Assembly (NCBI RefSeq): GCF_002994745.2
Contig: NC_037094.1
Span: forward strand, 24,901,001-24,965,000
Direction: 5' to 3'
Length of the DNA stretch: 64,000 nucleotides
Source: Rosa chinensis
Taxonomy: Eukaryota; Streptophyta; Magnoliopsida; Rosales; Rosaceae
The notes under the pieces were generated by a model. The model saw only the letters and a list, made by a program, of their open reading frames with translations, was not told the origin of the DNA and did no database searches. Positions 22,397 to 31,865 of this stretch are shown here, piece after piece (within the stretch, counting starts at the first letter, position 1; every line of letters starts with the position of its first letter). A program made the translations under genes and the position numbers.

Positions 22397-24665
22397 TTAT
22401 CTTTGAAGTGTCCTCCGCACTTTTGCCTTGGTTTTGACATAAATCCAATCTTTTGCATTGTCCAGGAATCTGAAATAAGCGTATCTCCAAGAAGTCTTAA
22501 GCAGTAAACAGCCGCAGACCATCCAAAATCCTGTGACAAATCCCAGCACTGCACTAATAAAGAATCCAAGGTTTATGAGACCATCACTAACCTGTTCTTT
22601 GTTATCAATTTTAGTTCCTCTCGCAATTCCATCATCTTGAACTGTTCCTTCTCCTGGACAACTTTGTGTCAGCGGTGGTCCACAAAGTCCAAGATTTCCC
22701 ATATATTGAGAAGCATTAAAACCCTGAAGTTGGGTGCCTGATGGAATTCTTCCTGACAAGTTGTTGTGTGATAAGTCCAAGACACTAAGAAAGTTTAAGC
22801 TCGCAAAACTTGTAGGAATTTTACCAGATATCCGGTTTCTTGACAAATCAAGAGATTCTAACATCTTCATGTTACCAAAGTCTTCAGGAAGCTTTCCCGT
22901 CAATTTGTTTCTAGACAAGTTCAGAGAAATCAACTCTGTCATACTGGCTATACTTGGTGGAATTTCCCCAATCAAATAGTTGCTTGATATGTCAATGCTT
23001 CTCATACCAGCAAGATTTTCCCCAAACTCAATTTCTATTCCTTTCCACACAAGTTCCACAATAACATCATCATATCCAAAATCATCAGCCAAAGCGGTTA
23101 TGTTACTAAAGTAATGAGGCAAGCCTCCGGAAATATTGTTGTGAGAGAGGTCCAATACAAGAATGGCAGCTAGAGTGCACAAGGAGAAGGGTATGATTCC
23201 ATTGAACTCATTGGACCGTAAGCGTAGAATCGCCAAGTTTGGTAGGGTTTGGCAAATCCATGTTGGTATCTTTCCCGACAGGTTATTGTTGCCAAGGTCA
23301 ACCATCAATAAACTGGTACGGTTCTCTAAAGAAGGCAATTCTCCTGAAAAGTTGTTATCATGTAAACGCAATACTTGAATTCCCTGTAGATTGCCTAAAG
23401 AGCTTGGTATTTTTCCAGATAATTTATTCTTTCCCAAATTCAACTCTCGCAATTCTTGAAATTGCATCCAACAATTAGGAAGCTCCCCAGACAACAGGTT
23501 CTTAGAAATGTCAACAGACCTTAAATATGGAGACTGCGTTGCACAGAAGGAAGACAAGGCTCAGAAAACATGTTATTCGAGAGATACAAGTCCGTGAGCA
23601 TAGGAGAAAATGATGGCAATGCGCCAGAAAATAGATTAGAAGACAAGTTAACATAACTCAAGCTTGTCGATGACAGATTCGGCAGTTTTCCTGATAGACC
23701 AGCATTAGAGAGAGAAAGATGGGTAAGATTCGTTTGCCTTAGAATCCACTTGGGAAAAGCTGGGCCCACCTTGAGAGAGGACATATCTAACCCATCAGTA
23801 AGTTGAAACGGTGGTTTCCAATCAGAGCTCAGGTTGATAGAGAAACGATTACCAGAAAGACTCAAATACTGTAAACGAGATAGGTTCAAAAAGTGGGCTT
23901 CTGTTATGACACCACTCAAAGAATTCTCGGAGAGAAATAATGTTTCAAGGCTAGAGAGTTGCCCGACATTCTCGGGTACAGACCCATTTACTTGATTGCT
24001 GTCAAGATATAACACGCTTAACTTTGAGAAACGTGTGAAATCTGGCAACGATCCCCAAAATTGGTTAAAACCCCAGTCCAAGGTCTCAAGTGTGTTCTCA
24101 GCACAAGACAAGGTTTTAACAGAGTCCTCAATGTTTTCAGACAATTGGTTGCGATATAAGGTCAACAACTCTAAGCTGCATAAATTTTGAAAGCCTTTTG
24201 GTATCCCACCTTCAAGTTGATTGGAAGAGAGATACAGTGTTACTAGAGAAAGCATGCTTGTGAAGACATCTGGGATAGGACCTTTAAGATTGTTGTAAGA
24301 GAGATGAATATGGACAAAGTTGCTGCTGACATTGGCTATCCAATAAAATATTGAAGAATTAAGATGATTAACAGAGAGGTCAAGGAGTTGAAGAGAGGTG
24401 GAAGAATTAATAAAGGAAAGTGATCTTAGATTGACATCAGGAAGGTTACACTCGGATAACTTAAGCTCTGTCAGTAAAGTGAGCTTGCTTAAAGATTGTG
24501 GCCAATTCACAACCTTAGACAAATCTACATTTGACATGTTCAGGTGTCTCAAGGAAGAAAGATGAGATAACCACTCAAGATTTTCATAACTAACACCATA
24601 GTTCTGGTAAAGATCAAGAGTGTGCAAATTAGAGAGGTTTCCAAGTTGGGGAGGAACAGGTCCAA
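22397..24665 (-). pseudogene. RLP2: LRR receptor-like protein, 5'-truncated and frameshifted
   Basis: Homology to RLP1 begins inside the third LRR (LGNLSNLHTLDLY) at about 24660. The signal peptide, N-cap and first LRRs are missing and replaced directly by promoter-like sequence (24675 onward, GGAGTTGCTTCATTGACT). A 1-bp deletion at about 23556 (GACAAGGC against GACAACGGC in RLP1) splits the rest into two frames, 24627-23521 and 23557-22397. The 3' part keeps the island, the last LRRs, the GxxxG membrane helix (GFVTG) and the tail ending VRRTLQR. Without a signal peptide or an intact frame it cannot make a receptor. Confidence 0.92.
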
Positions 24666-24869
24666 AGACCCCAAGGGAGTTGCTTCATTGACTGACTTGA
24701 TCGGCATAATTTGGAAATTGGTTTTTTCTTCATTGATTTTCTTTAGTCTCAGTCTCAGAATATGACTGAGGATGACCCAGCACCACTCATATCATGTGGT
24801 CCGAATATGTTGTAGTTTTGTACATTCATTCTATGCTTCTCTCCGTTTTTGATTATCACGTGGTTTTGT

Positions 24870-24910
24870 ACTTGGGCTGGGCCCTCAACTGGAGCCCAAA
24901 GCCCTTAAAC
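24870..24910. promoter_or_regulatory. TGGGCY / GGGCC motifs in the RLP/small-gene promoter
   Basis: TTGGGCTGGGCCCT is followed by AGCCCAAAGCCC. The same cluster stands at 34960-34990 (unit 3) and partly at 56419-56437 (unit 4). TGGGCY (site II) elements are bound by TCP factors in promoters of broadly expressed plant genes. Their position between the divergent RLP and small gene fits the small gene. Confidence 0.45.
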
Positions 24911-24954
24911 CCCAAAACTCTCTTCTCTCGTTTAATTTGTACAAGGATTAAATT

Positions 24955-25119
24955 CAGTCTTCTCTGCCGTTTCCGGCTTACTTTCTCTCAATTCCGATCT
25001 TTTCAAATTTCAACATAATTGGATTCAATTTTGTGAATCAGGTATGGCTTCATGTTTGGAAGAGAATCTGCTCGCAAAGAGCTGGGAAGACCTTCGCCGC
25101 CAGAATCCCAATTCCTGAC
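24955..25119 (+). pseudogene. Relic of the 56-residue gene, unit 2
   Basis: A stump of exon 1 (CTTCTCTGCCGTTTCCGGCT) is followed by an intron-like stretch, the acceptor GAATCAG, and exon 2 from 25042 (YGFMFGRESARKEL with one change). The exon then loses the SLIEDL part and breaks. The start codon and donor site are gone. Confidence 0.6.
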
Positions 25120-26240
25120 TTCGTTGGGTACTTCTATTCTCTCTCCCACATAGTTATTTGTTTACTAAGGAATTCTAATTGGGTGTGCTTGGTTCGGTTT
25201 AATTCTAATTGTTGCAATTATAGGCTTAACATTAATTGGAATTATAGTATTCTTATAGCTGACAGATTAGTTTGAATCAGTTTTTTAGGGGAATGATGTG
25301 GTGTTTGAACCTGGACAGTAGATGCTCTACTCCCTCCATTTGGGTGCACATGTTAATTACTCTTTTACTGCTTTTATATATTTGGCACTCTTGAAATTAA
25401 ATGTGAATTGAAATAGCTGCGTGAAATGTCATTCACAATGTGAATTCTTGTTTAAGTTTGAATTTTGTTTCATGTATCAAGTAGGGATCTCTGTTTAGAT
25501 TGTGACTTATTCAGGTTTTGGGTGCAGGTTGATGGCATCAGGTGGGCAGTGTGGAAATCCCTTCATTTGTTAAAGCTAGAGAAAACATTGTCTTAAGGCA
25601 TTACTGGAAAACTCCTTCGGCCATATTTGGCTGTTTTCAGGTCTTCTTACTTATCCTTGACTGCAGAATGTGCATTCCTGAGGAGTTCAGATATTAATTT
25701 TAAAACCTTTGTAATATGCTGACTTGCATTGAAGATACAGCTTTCTGCTGTGACATAGTTGTTATTCATAGTTGCTGTGAATGAATTAGATAATGTAGTT
25801 GCATGCTTAATCTGTTTTTGAGTGTCAAAGTTGATCTGAGATGATTGATGGATAAATATCGACTTATATTACAATGACTGGATTTTGCTGTTTGGAAATT
25901 CCTTGGTTGTTCACCCCAAAATGAAAACTAGCTGATTTTCAGTTAGTAAGTGCCAGTGCATACATTACCCTTTTCTTTCTTCAAAAAGAGCAGTATTTTG
26001 TAGTTAAGGAACAATCAAGTCAATTTATGTTCACATAGATATATGTGCTGATCTTCTTACCAACTCTTATGCAAGTCCAAAACAATAAATGATACTCTGC
26101 TAGTATTATTAACTTGAAAGTGTGTAAAATATAGTTGAATAAACATAACAGAATTAGAAAAGAACTAGAACAGTATTAGCTTTACCAATCATCCATGGTG
26201 TTTGCTGTTCCTTTTTGCCATGTACACCGTCATTGTGATA
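25120..26240. other. Mosaic non-coding stretch of unit 2
   Basis: 25120-25795 matches unit 1 at 10830-11780. At about 25796 it switches to sequence matching 19400-19660, and from about 26075 to sequence matching 21000 onward. The joins are abrupt, so this is a patchwork of unit-1-type pieces. No gene. Confidence 0.6.
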
Positions 26241-26500
26241 TAAATTCTATCTTTGGTACCATCCGATAATTTAGGTTGCCATACTAACGTAATAAAATCC
26301 TAGGTTTCTGATACCATTAGTTTTCTCACTTTCTTTGTCACTGGAGAATCGGAGATACCAGGATCTTGAGACTTGAGTAGTCCCATCTTTGGGGGATTTC
26401 AGTGTTAGCAGTGGTCCGCAAAGTTCAAATTTCTATTTATGCAGAGGAATTAAAACTATGAAGTTAGAATTCTTCCTGACAATTATTTTATGATAAGTCC
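26240..26500 (-). pseudogene. C-terminal relic of the second RLP subtype, unit 2
   Basis: Matches 21120-21380 and 42500-42790 (NLGFY, then SPKDGTTQVSRSWYLRFS-like reading, an LCG-like region and a decayed NNLSGRI). More degraded than the other two. Confidence 0.6.
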
Positions 26501-26764
26501 AACGCTTCTGCTTGTCTTGATGATGAAATAATAAATTTATCTCACATTTTCCATGCAATATTATCTTTATTTTTCTGAAAGGCTAGTGTTATGTTTCTGC
26601 TCTGACCTACTCTATTGTACACAAATATGCAAACCTAGTGGCCAAGTGGTTGATGATTTGTATCTATCCTATGGCCTTTTGGCATGTACTTTGGTTGTTT
26701 TATCAGTAGTTGTCAACTAATTTGCTAAAACACTGAAAACTGTATTAGTTAGTTAAATTAAGCT

Positions 26765-26999
26765 ACTTCAATATTTGCATGGAGCCCTTTTTCTTCTTCA
26801 TGGTAAAGATGGTAAATTTGAAGGGAGATTGAACTTTCCTTCAAGAACTAGTTTCTTGTTCATCAGCAAAAACAAGAAGCATTCTAAAGTCTCCAAATTA
26901 GGGAGGTTTGGGCACAGGGATGAACTGGTGGCTGTTAAAACTTAAAGCTCAATTCAAGAAAGAGATAAGTGAAGTTAAAGACACTAGTTTGATATAGAT
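26765..26999 (+). pseudogene. Unit-2 first copy of the short ORF, broken
   Basis: Same sequence family as 27544-27762, but a 7-bp insertion after GTTAAAACT creates an immediate TAA, and smaller indels precede it. The terminal AGTTTGATATAG is kept. Confidence 0.6.
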
Positions 27000-27069
27000 C
27001 TTTAGTGAGTTTTTGTGCGTTTCTATGAGCTGCAAGGTATTTATACATCTCTAAACTCCATCTGCCTGC

Positions 27070-27390
27070 ACATTCCCTTGGTTGTTCACCCAAATTGAAA
27101 ACTAGCTGATTTTCAGTTAGTAAGTGCCAGTGCATACATTACCCTTTTCTTTCTTAAAAAAGAGCAGTATTTTGTAGTTAAGGAACAATCAAGTCAATTT
27201 ATGTTCACATAGATATATGTGCTGAACTTCTTACCATTCTGAAATAGATAGGATGATATGACAACTATGAGTTTTACTGATAAATAAAGGCTGGGGAAGA
27301 AATTTCTGTAATTGATTTGATTCACAAACTTGTTGCGATTGTTTCTTTGTAATTCTGTAATCTTATTACCATTCTGGAATAGAAAGGATC
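27070..27390. repeat. Copied block matching 19511-19910
   Basis: Begins TTGGTTGTTCACCC and ends near GGATCATATTGTAC. It separates the two copies of the short-ORF region in unit 2. Confidence 0.65.
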
Positions 27391-27543
27391 ATATTGTACA
27401 GAAATATGCAAACCTAGTGGCTAATAAGTGGTTGATGATTTGGCCTTTTGACATCTACTTCGGTTGCTTTATCAGTAGTTGTCAACTAATTTGCTAAAAC
27501 ACTCAAAACGGTGTTGGTTAGTTAAATTAAGCTACGTCAATAT

Positions 27544-27762
27544 TTGCATGAACACCTTTTTCTTCTTCATGGTAAAGATGGTAATTTTGAAGGAACATTG
27601 AACTTTCCTACAGGAACTAGTTTCCTGTTCATCAGCAAAAACAAGAAGCATTCTAAAGTCTTAAAATTAGGGAGGTTTGAGCTCAACAGGGATGAACTGG
27701 TGGCTGTTAAAACTCAATTCAAGAAAGAGATAAGTGAAGTCAAAGAAACCAGTTTGATATAG
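27544..27762 (+). CDS. Unrecognised 72-residue ORF, unit 2 second copy
   Basis: Reads MHEHLFLLHG, then a charged C-terminal half (FISKNKKHSKVLKLGRFE, AVKTQFKKEISEVKETSLI). It aligns with 36539-36754 codon for codon apart from a few substitutions and one residue, and both end at the same TAG. Three or more copies are kept in the array, but the frame is open only in these two. It could be an exon of a larger lost gene, since an acceptor-like CAG lies just inside in unit 3. No family is recognised and there is no signal peptide. Confidence 0.35.
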   Translation: MHEHLFLLHGKDGNFEGTLNFPTGTSFLFISKNKKHSKVLKLGRFELNRDELVAVKTQFKKEISEVKETSLI

Positions 27763-28331
27763 ATCTTTAGTTTTTGTGCGTTTCTATGAGCTGCAAAATA
27801 TTTATACATCTCTAAACTCCACCAGCCTGCACCCTCTCTTTTTTTTTAACATATGTAGACATGATATAGTTTGTTTCCAACATTAAGTATATCAGAAAGG
27901 GTTTAGTATGAGTCTTCCATTTCCAGCAGGGTAGCTATTTTGAAACAATAAGCAAAGAAAATAGAAATTAGAGCTGATATATGATATATTGGAAGTTGTG
28001 GATGCTTTCACTAAGAAGCATGAACGCATATTACTTGACACACTGGACTAGATTGACAACTATTCTCAGAGTCATCTGAATATCCCCTAAACTAGATGAC
28101 AACTTGGTTTGAATGAACATCAACCGACCATTCAGGTAATGAAGAAATATACAGGGAATAGTTTAACCATCTTAAGCCTCAGCATCTGATGCCAAGTATG
28201 GCTTGCTTATAATTAATTACTCCTTTTATCCTTCACTCTCTCCCTTTGCTTTTTTTCCCACTATATAATAGTAATTAACTATATACTCGGATACTCGGTT
28301 TGTACAAAAAGATGCACTTAAAACAAATTTT
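27763..28331. other. Non-coding, BAM3 3'-flank copy
   Basis: 27845-28331 matches 36850-37329 and 56938-57363, the sequence downstream of the BAM3 stop. No gene. Confidence 0.6.
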
Positions 28332-28431
28332 CTATACAAGAACAGTTTCCTTTGCTTCCTGGACATTCTTCTCTTTGATAAAACGGACAAAAAGGCCGGT
28401 GCCAGTGGAGTCGCACTCTGACACTCTTTCA
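28332..28431 (-). pseudogene. BAM3 3'-end fragment, unit 2
   Basis: 100 bp corresponding to the last about 33 codons of BAM3 (CDSTGTGLF, FIKE, stop TAG at 28332-28334). It is cut off at about 28431, where kinase-intron sequence starts (GGAACTTTAACTG, as at 38410). Confidence 0.85.
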
Positions 28432-28439
28432 TAGTTTCA

Positions 28440-28670
28440 TTCCATTGAGGAACTTTAACTGTTTGGTTAATTTTTCCGTTTTTTCTGTCTGTTTTATTCC
28501 ACTTGGTTTTTCTCCATTACTGCTTGGCTGATTGGTTTTCTTAGTCTTGGATGTTGAATGATTGTGATGGTAGCATTGAATGGTATTATAATCTGATCTG
28601 AAAGAGTTGTTATATTAGATAGTGAATTATATTAGCTTGTTTTTGGGGTTGAATTATTCCTAAAGAATAG

Positions 28671-28708
<38 letters not shown>
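28440..28708 (+). pseudogene. Kinase intron fragment ending in a (TA) microsatellite
   Basis: 28450-28670 matches the first intron of the kinase relic (38405-38620). The kinase exon 1 that should precede it is missing, fused away against BAM3. A TA repeat of about 38 bp (28671-28708) replaces the short TATATAT of unit 3. Confidence 0.7.
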
Positions 28709-28710
<2 letters not shown>

Positions 28711-29695
28711 TCATGTTTTGAGGACATGAAGCCTAAACCTCTGATTACAATAAACATCTAGAGGAAATCCCGAAATGATATTAGGAATCTCTACAAAGTA
28801 CATGTATTCTAACAAGCACTAACTAGCAAAGAGTGTTCTACTGCCTACTCCATTTGCTTTAACATAGCGGTGACATAACGGAAAGATAACTCGATATGTA
28901 ACTCAATTATAAAGTAGCGTAATTACCAATTGCACAGCTTTCACACTATGTTGCCTCAAATATTTATACAAAGTAATGATACGTTGTTGTTTTTCCCCCT
29001 TCAATTTGTGTTTTAATGTTTGTCATGGTGGTTACATGTTATGATTGCGGTCAGTATGTAATTACAGTTTTATTGAAATGAAATTTACCTTGATAAAATA
29101 AATGTTTTATTCCATAGAACAACTTAATCAAATAATGGGTCCTTCTATTTTTCTGGCCACCCAAAATAATATGGACATAAAAATTCAATCCAAAATAGGT
29201 GTTAAACTATTGCAAGAAAATTGATTCAGCTCGTTTTGTGACACCAGATTTTGGAGACTAAACGTGTGTGTTAAATTTGCAATTGACTTGCTTTTGTGAA
29301 AGTCTTCGGAAATTGTTCGACTTGACTGAGATATGCAAGTAGTTATGGATATGCAAGTAGTTATGGCTGATCTTGTCCATATTCGCAAATTCTTCATAGA
29401 CAAAGATAGTGGTGTCACAATCAAACCTATATATAAGTTACGAGATGACCCAAAATTCCAAATGGACTTGTATACATATGGACTGTATTATTGGAATAAT
29501 TAATTTGCAGTGCAGTATATTGTAATTGTTTTTCACTTTTTTGTGTTTTTAAGAGTGTGTGGTATTCTTTTTCTTTCATTAGGAGTATCATCTCTCTCGG
29601 ATTATACCCTTATACATATGGTAATGAGACCACTTTTGATTGAGTATTCTTAGTGTTTCTAATGTTTTTATTTTTATTTTTATTTTTATTTTCTA
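28709..29695. other. Intergenic, no gene
   Basis: 28709-29240 shows nothing recognised. 29250-29480 resembles 13265-13500, with a short local duplication (GATATGCAAGTAGTTATGG, at 29331 and 29349). Confidence 0.45.
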
Positions 29696-29880
29696 ATTAG
29701 ATGGATTCAGTTTTTCAATGGACCTCAAAGCTGAATGAAAATAACACGAAAGTTTGATCAAGACTTTGATGTGGACCAATTCCACTTGTTTGACCTTGAC
29801 TCTAACCAAAATAAGTTGGACGGTTGTTTGGAAGTGTGTGCAAATCAAAAGAAAACATGTCTCGATATTGCAAAATGGGA
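29696..29880. repeat. Dispersed copy of the 205-bp repeat
   Basis: Matches the units at 14133 and 14338 (ATTCAGTTTTTCAATGGACC, then CAATTCCACTTG and AAGTTGGACG). Confidence 0.75.
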
Positions 29881-30008
29881 CTAGTAGGGGAAAAAAAAAA
29901 CATCTAAATCACTGCACTGGATAACAATAAGGTGATTGAAATTTATTTACTTCCCTTCAGTATCCTCCACCGTTGGATTTAGATCTAACGGTAGTTGAAT
30001 ACAACTGA

Positions 30009-30200
30009 TCATAAAAATAACTGAGTAGGTGAACAAGATTGTACTTTGCCATTTATCTCTGACGTCTCCCCTATAGTGCTCTTGCCTTGTACTCGGCCGT
30101 TTTGATATGAATCCGATCGTATGCTGGAGCTCCCAACTCTTGAACAACCAATTGCAGAGGTAACGAGCAAGCATAGAAGCCCAACCAACACTTACTACTC
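30009..30200 (-). pseudogene. Internally deleted RLP: signal peptide joined to the C-terminal tail
   Basis: The minus strand reads an RLP signal peptide (LVGLLCLLVTSAIGCSRVGS) and then continues directly into IRSDSYQNGR...GKSTIGETSEINGK, a shifted match to the region around the RLP stop codon and its 3' flank. Everything in between (N-cap, all LRRs, membrane helix, about 2.7 kb) is deleted. An ATG at 30202 opens another frame, so no useful product is expected. Confidence 0.7.
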
Positions 30201-30210
30201 ATAATGTAAA

Positions 30211-31440
30211 TATAGTCTGTGCATTTAGTAATGAATAAAGCGAAAGAAAGATCTCTATAATCTGGCTATAAATAGCTACATTGTCTGCTTTGTGGACTTG
30301 AATACTGAAAAGTTACAAATACTAAAGCAAATATACGAAATCAATAAAATAGATTCATCATTGACCCTGCAAGCTCGGACGAGTAACTGTAGAGAACTCA
30401 GCAGATACTAAACGAGGCTTCTCTTGCACAAGCAAAACCTCAAACAGTTGGTGTGCATTTTTACTATTGAACTTCAAATCTGTCTTTGCCATTAGAATAA
30501 AAGTTCTGCCACAGAAAATGAACACAAAACTCAAACAGATACTTTTGAATGAAACAATTTGTGCGTTTTTACTGCGTTTCCCTAATCAAGCTTTGGGATT
30601 GTTTAAGAAACCCGAAAGGATATACATCTTCGACCAAATTTGTCCCATCTTAGTGTCTTCTACTTAAAATCTTCCATATACAGTACGTATTCAACCAATA
30701 ATTGGAAACGATTAAATCTTCAAACCTAAACCCTAAATCTTCAAACATATTTAATTAAACAAGCAAGTATAGAAGCATATCATATAGAAGTCCATATATG
30801 ACTCACTCATAAAAGAGTCGAGAATCTGGCAGGTGCTATCACAGACTTTGAAGGTTTCATAGCCTTTAAACATATACGATCACGATATTGTAGAATGTAG
30901 CAGTACAGTACTTATCAAAGTGAAATATACTGCCAGCTAGAGCCAATTGCACTTGACCCTATATGGAACCAGTTTATGAACTTATCTTCTTTGTTTTGCA
31001 TTTCATCAAACACATTGTGGGCATAATTCACAGTTCACAATGGTCAAAACGCAATATCTTCAGAGGATGAACAATCATTCTCCTTTTTCCGAACTTTTGT
31101 GATATACTATATCATGTATATGGCAAGGAGATATTACAGAGGAGACTTCAAAGATAAATGGTGAAGTGATAACCGAAAGCCATCGTTTTGACAAAAAGCT
31201 AGTCTCAAAGATAAATGGTAAACTGCCACACACTGACTCCGTTTGGACAAATGTCGTGTTGTATAGAAGGAGAAGAACCTCCTCTAAACTAAAATCCAAG
31301 ATTTAAAATTTAAAATTACCTGTATTGACACTGCAAATTCTACCCAAGGTGAAACTAACTAAAGGAATGAATGATTAATTATAATGACCTGCTCAATAAT
31401 GACATCAAGTTTTTGTTTTTTCAAATTGCAGCTATTCAAA
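30211..31440. other. Intergenic between the mini-RLP relic and RLP3 3' flank
   Basis: Mostly nothing recognised. At 31135-31225 two scraps matching the RLP 3' end occur in tandem (TCAAAGATAAATGGT at about 31148 and 31204). 30965-31030 resembles 19015-19070 next to the hAT insertion. Confidence 0.45.
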
Positions 31441-31865
31441 TTAGCTATCATCCCTCAATTATACAAATGTCTCAATGAAGAAAAAGAAAAGCATAACATC
31501 ATGCAGGGCTTATATATAAAAAAAGCATAATATTTACATTTCTCAAGAGAAACAAGCATAATATTTATTTCTTGCTGAAAGAGAAAGCAAAGACATCTAA
31601 AAACCTTCCACATTAAGCCTTGAAATTCCAGCTCTGGGGTAATTAAGCTCATTCCCCAGAATGCGCGCCAGCAGCCCCTACGATAACAAATTATAGTCAA
31701 AACAGAGTATTTTTCAAAGGATGAACAACTATTGCAAGTTTCCAGATAATTGTGACATGATAAGGGATCTGCTCACCCTATAAATTGAAAGAGTTTCCAG
31801 ATGTAATTTAGTCGGACGACGTAAGTAAAAGAAACAAATAAGTATGATATAGCTTAATTTATCAT

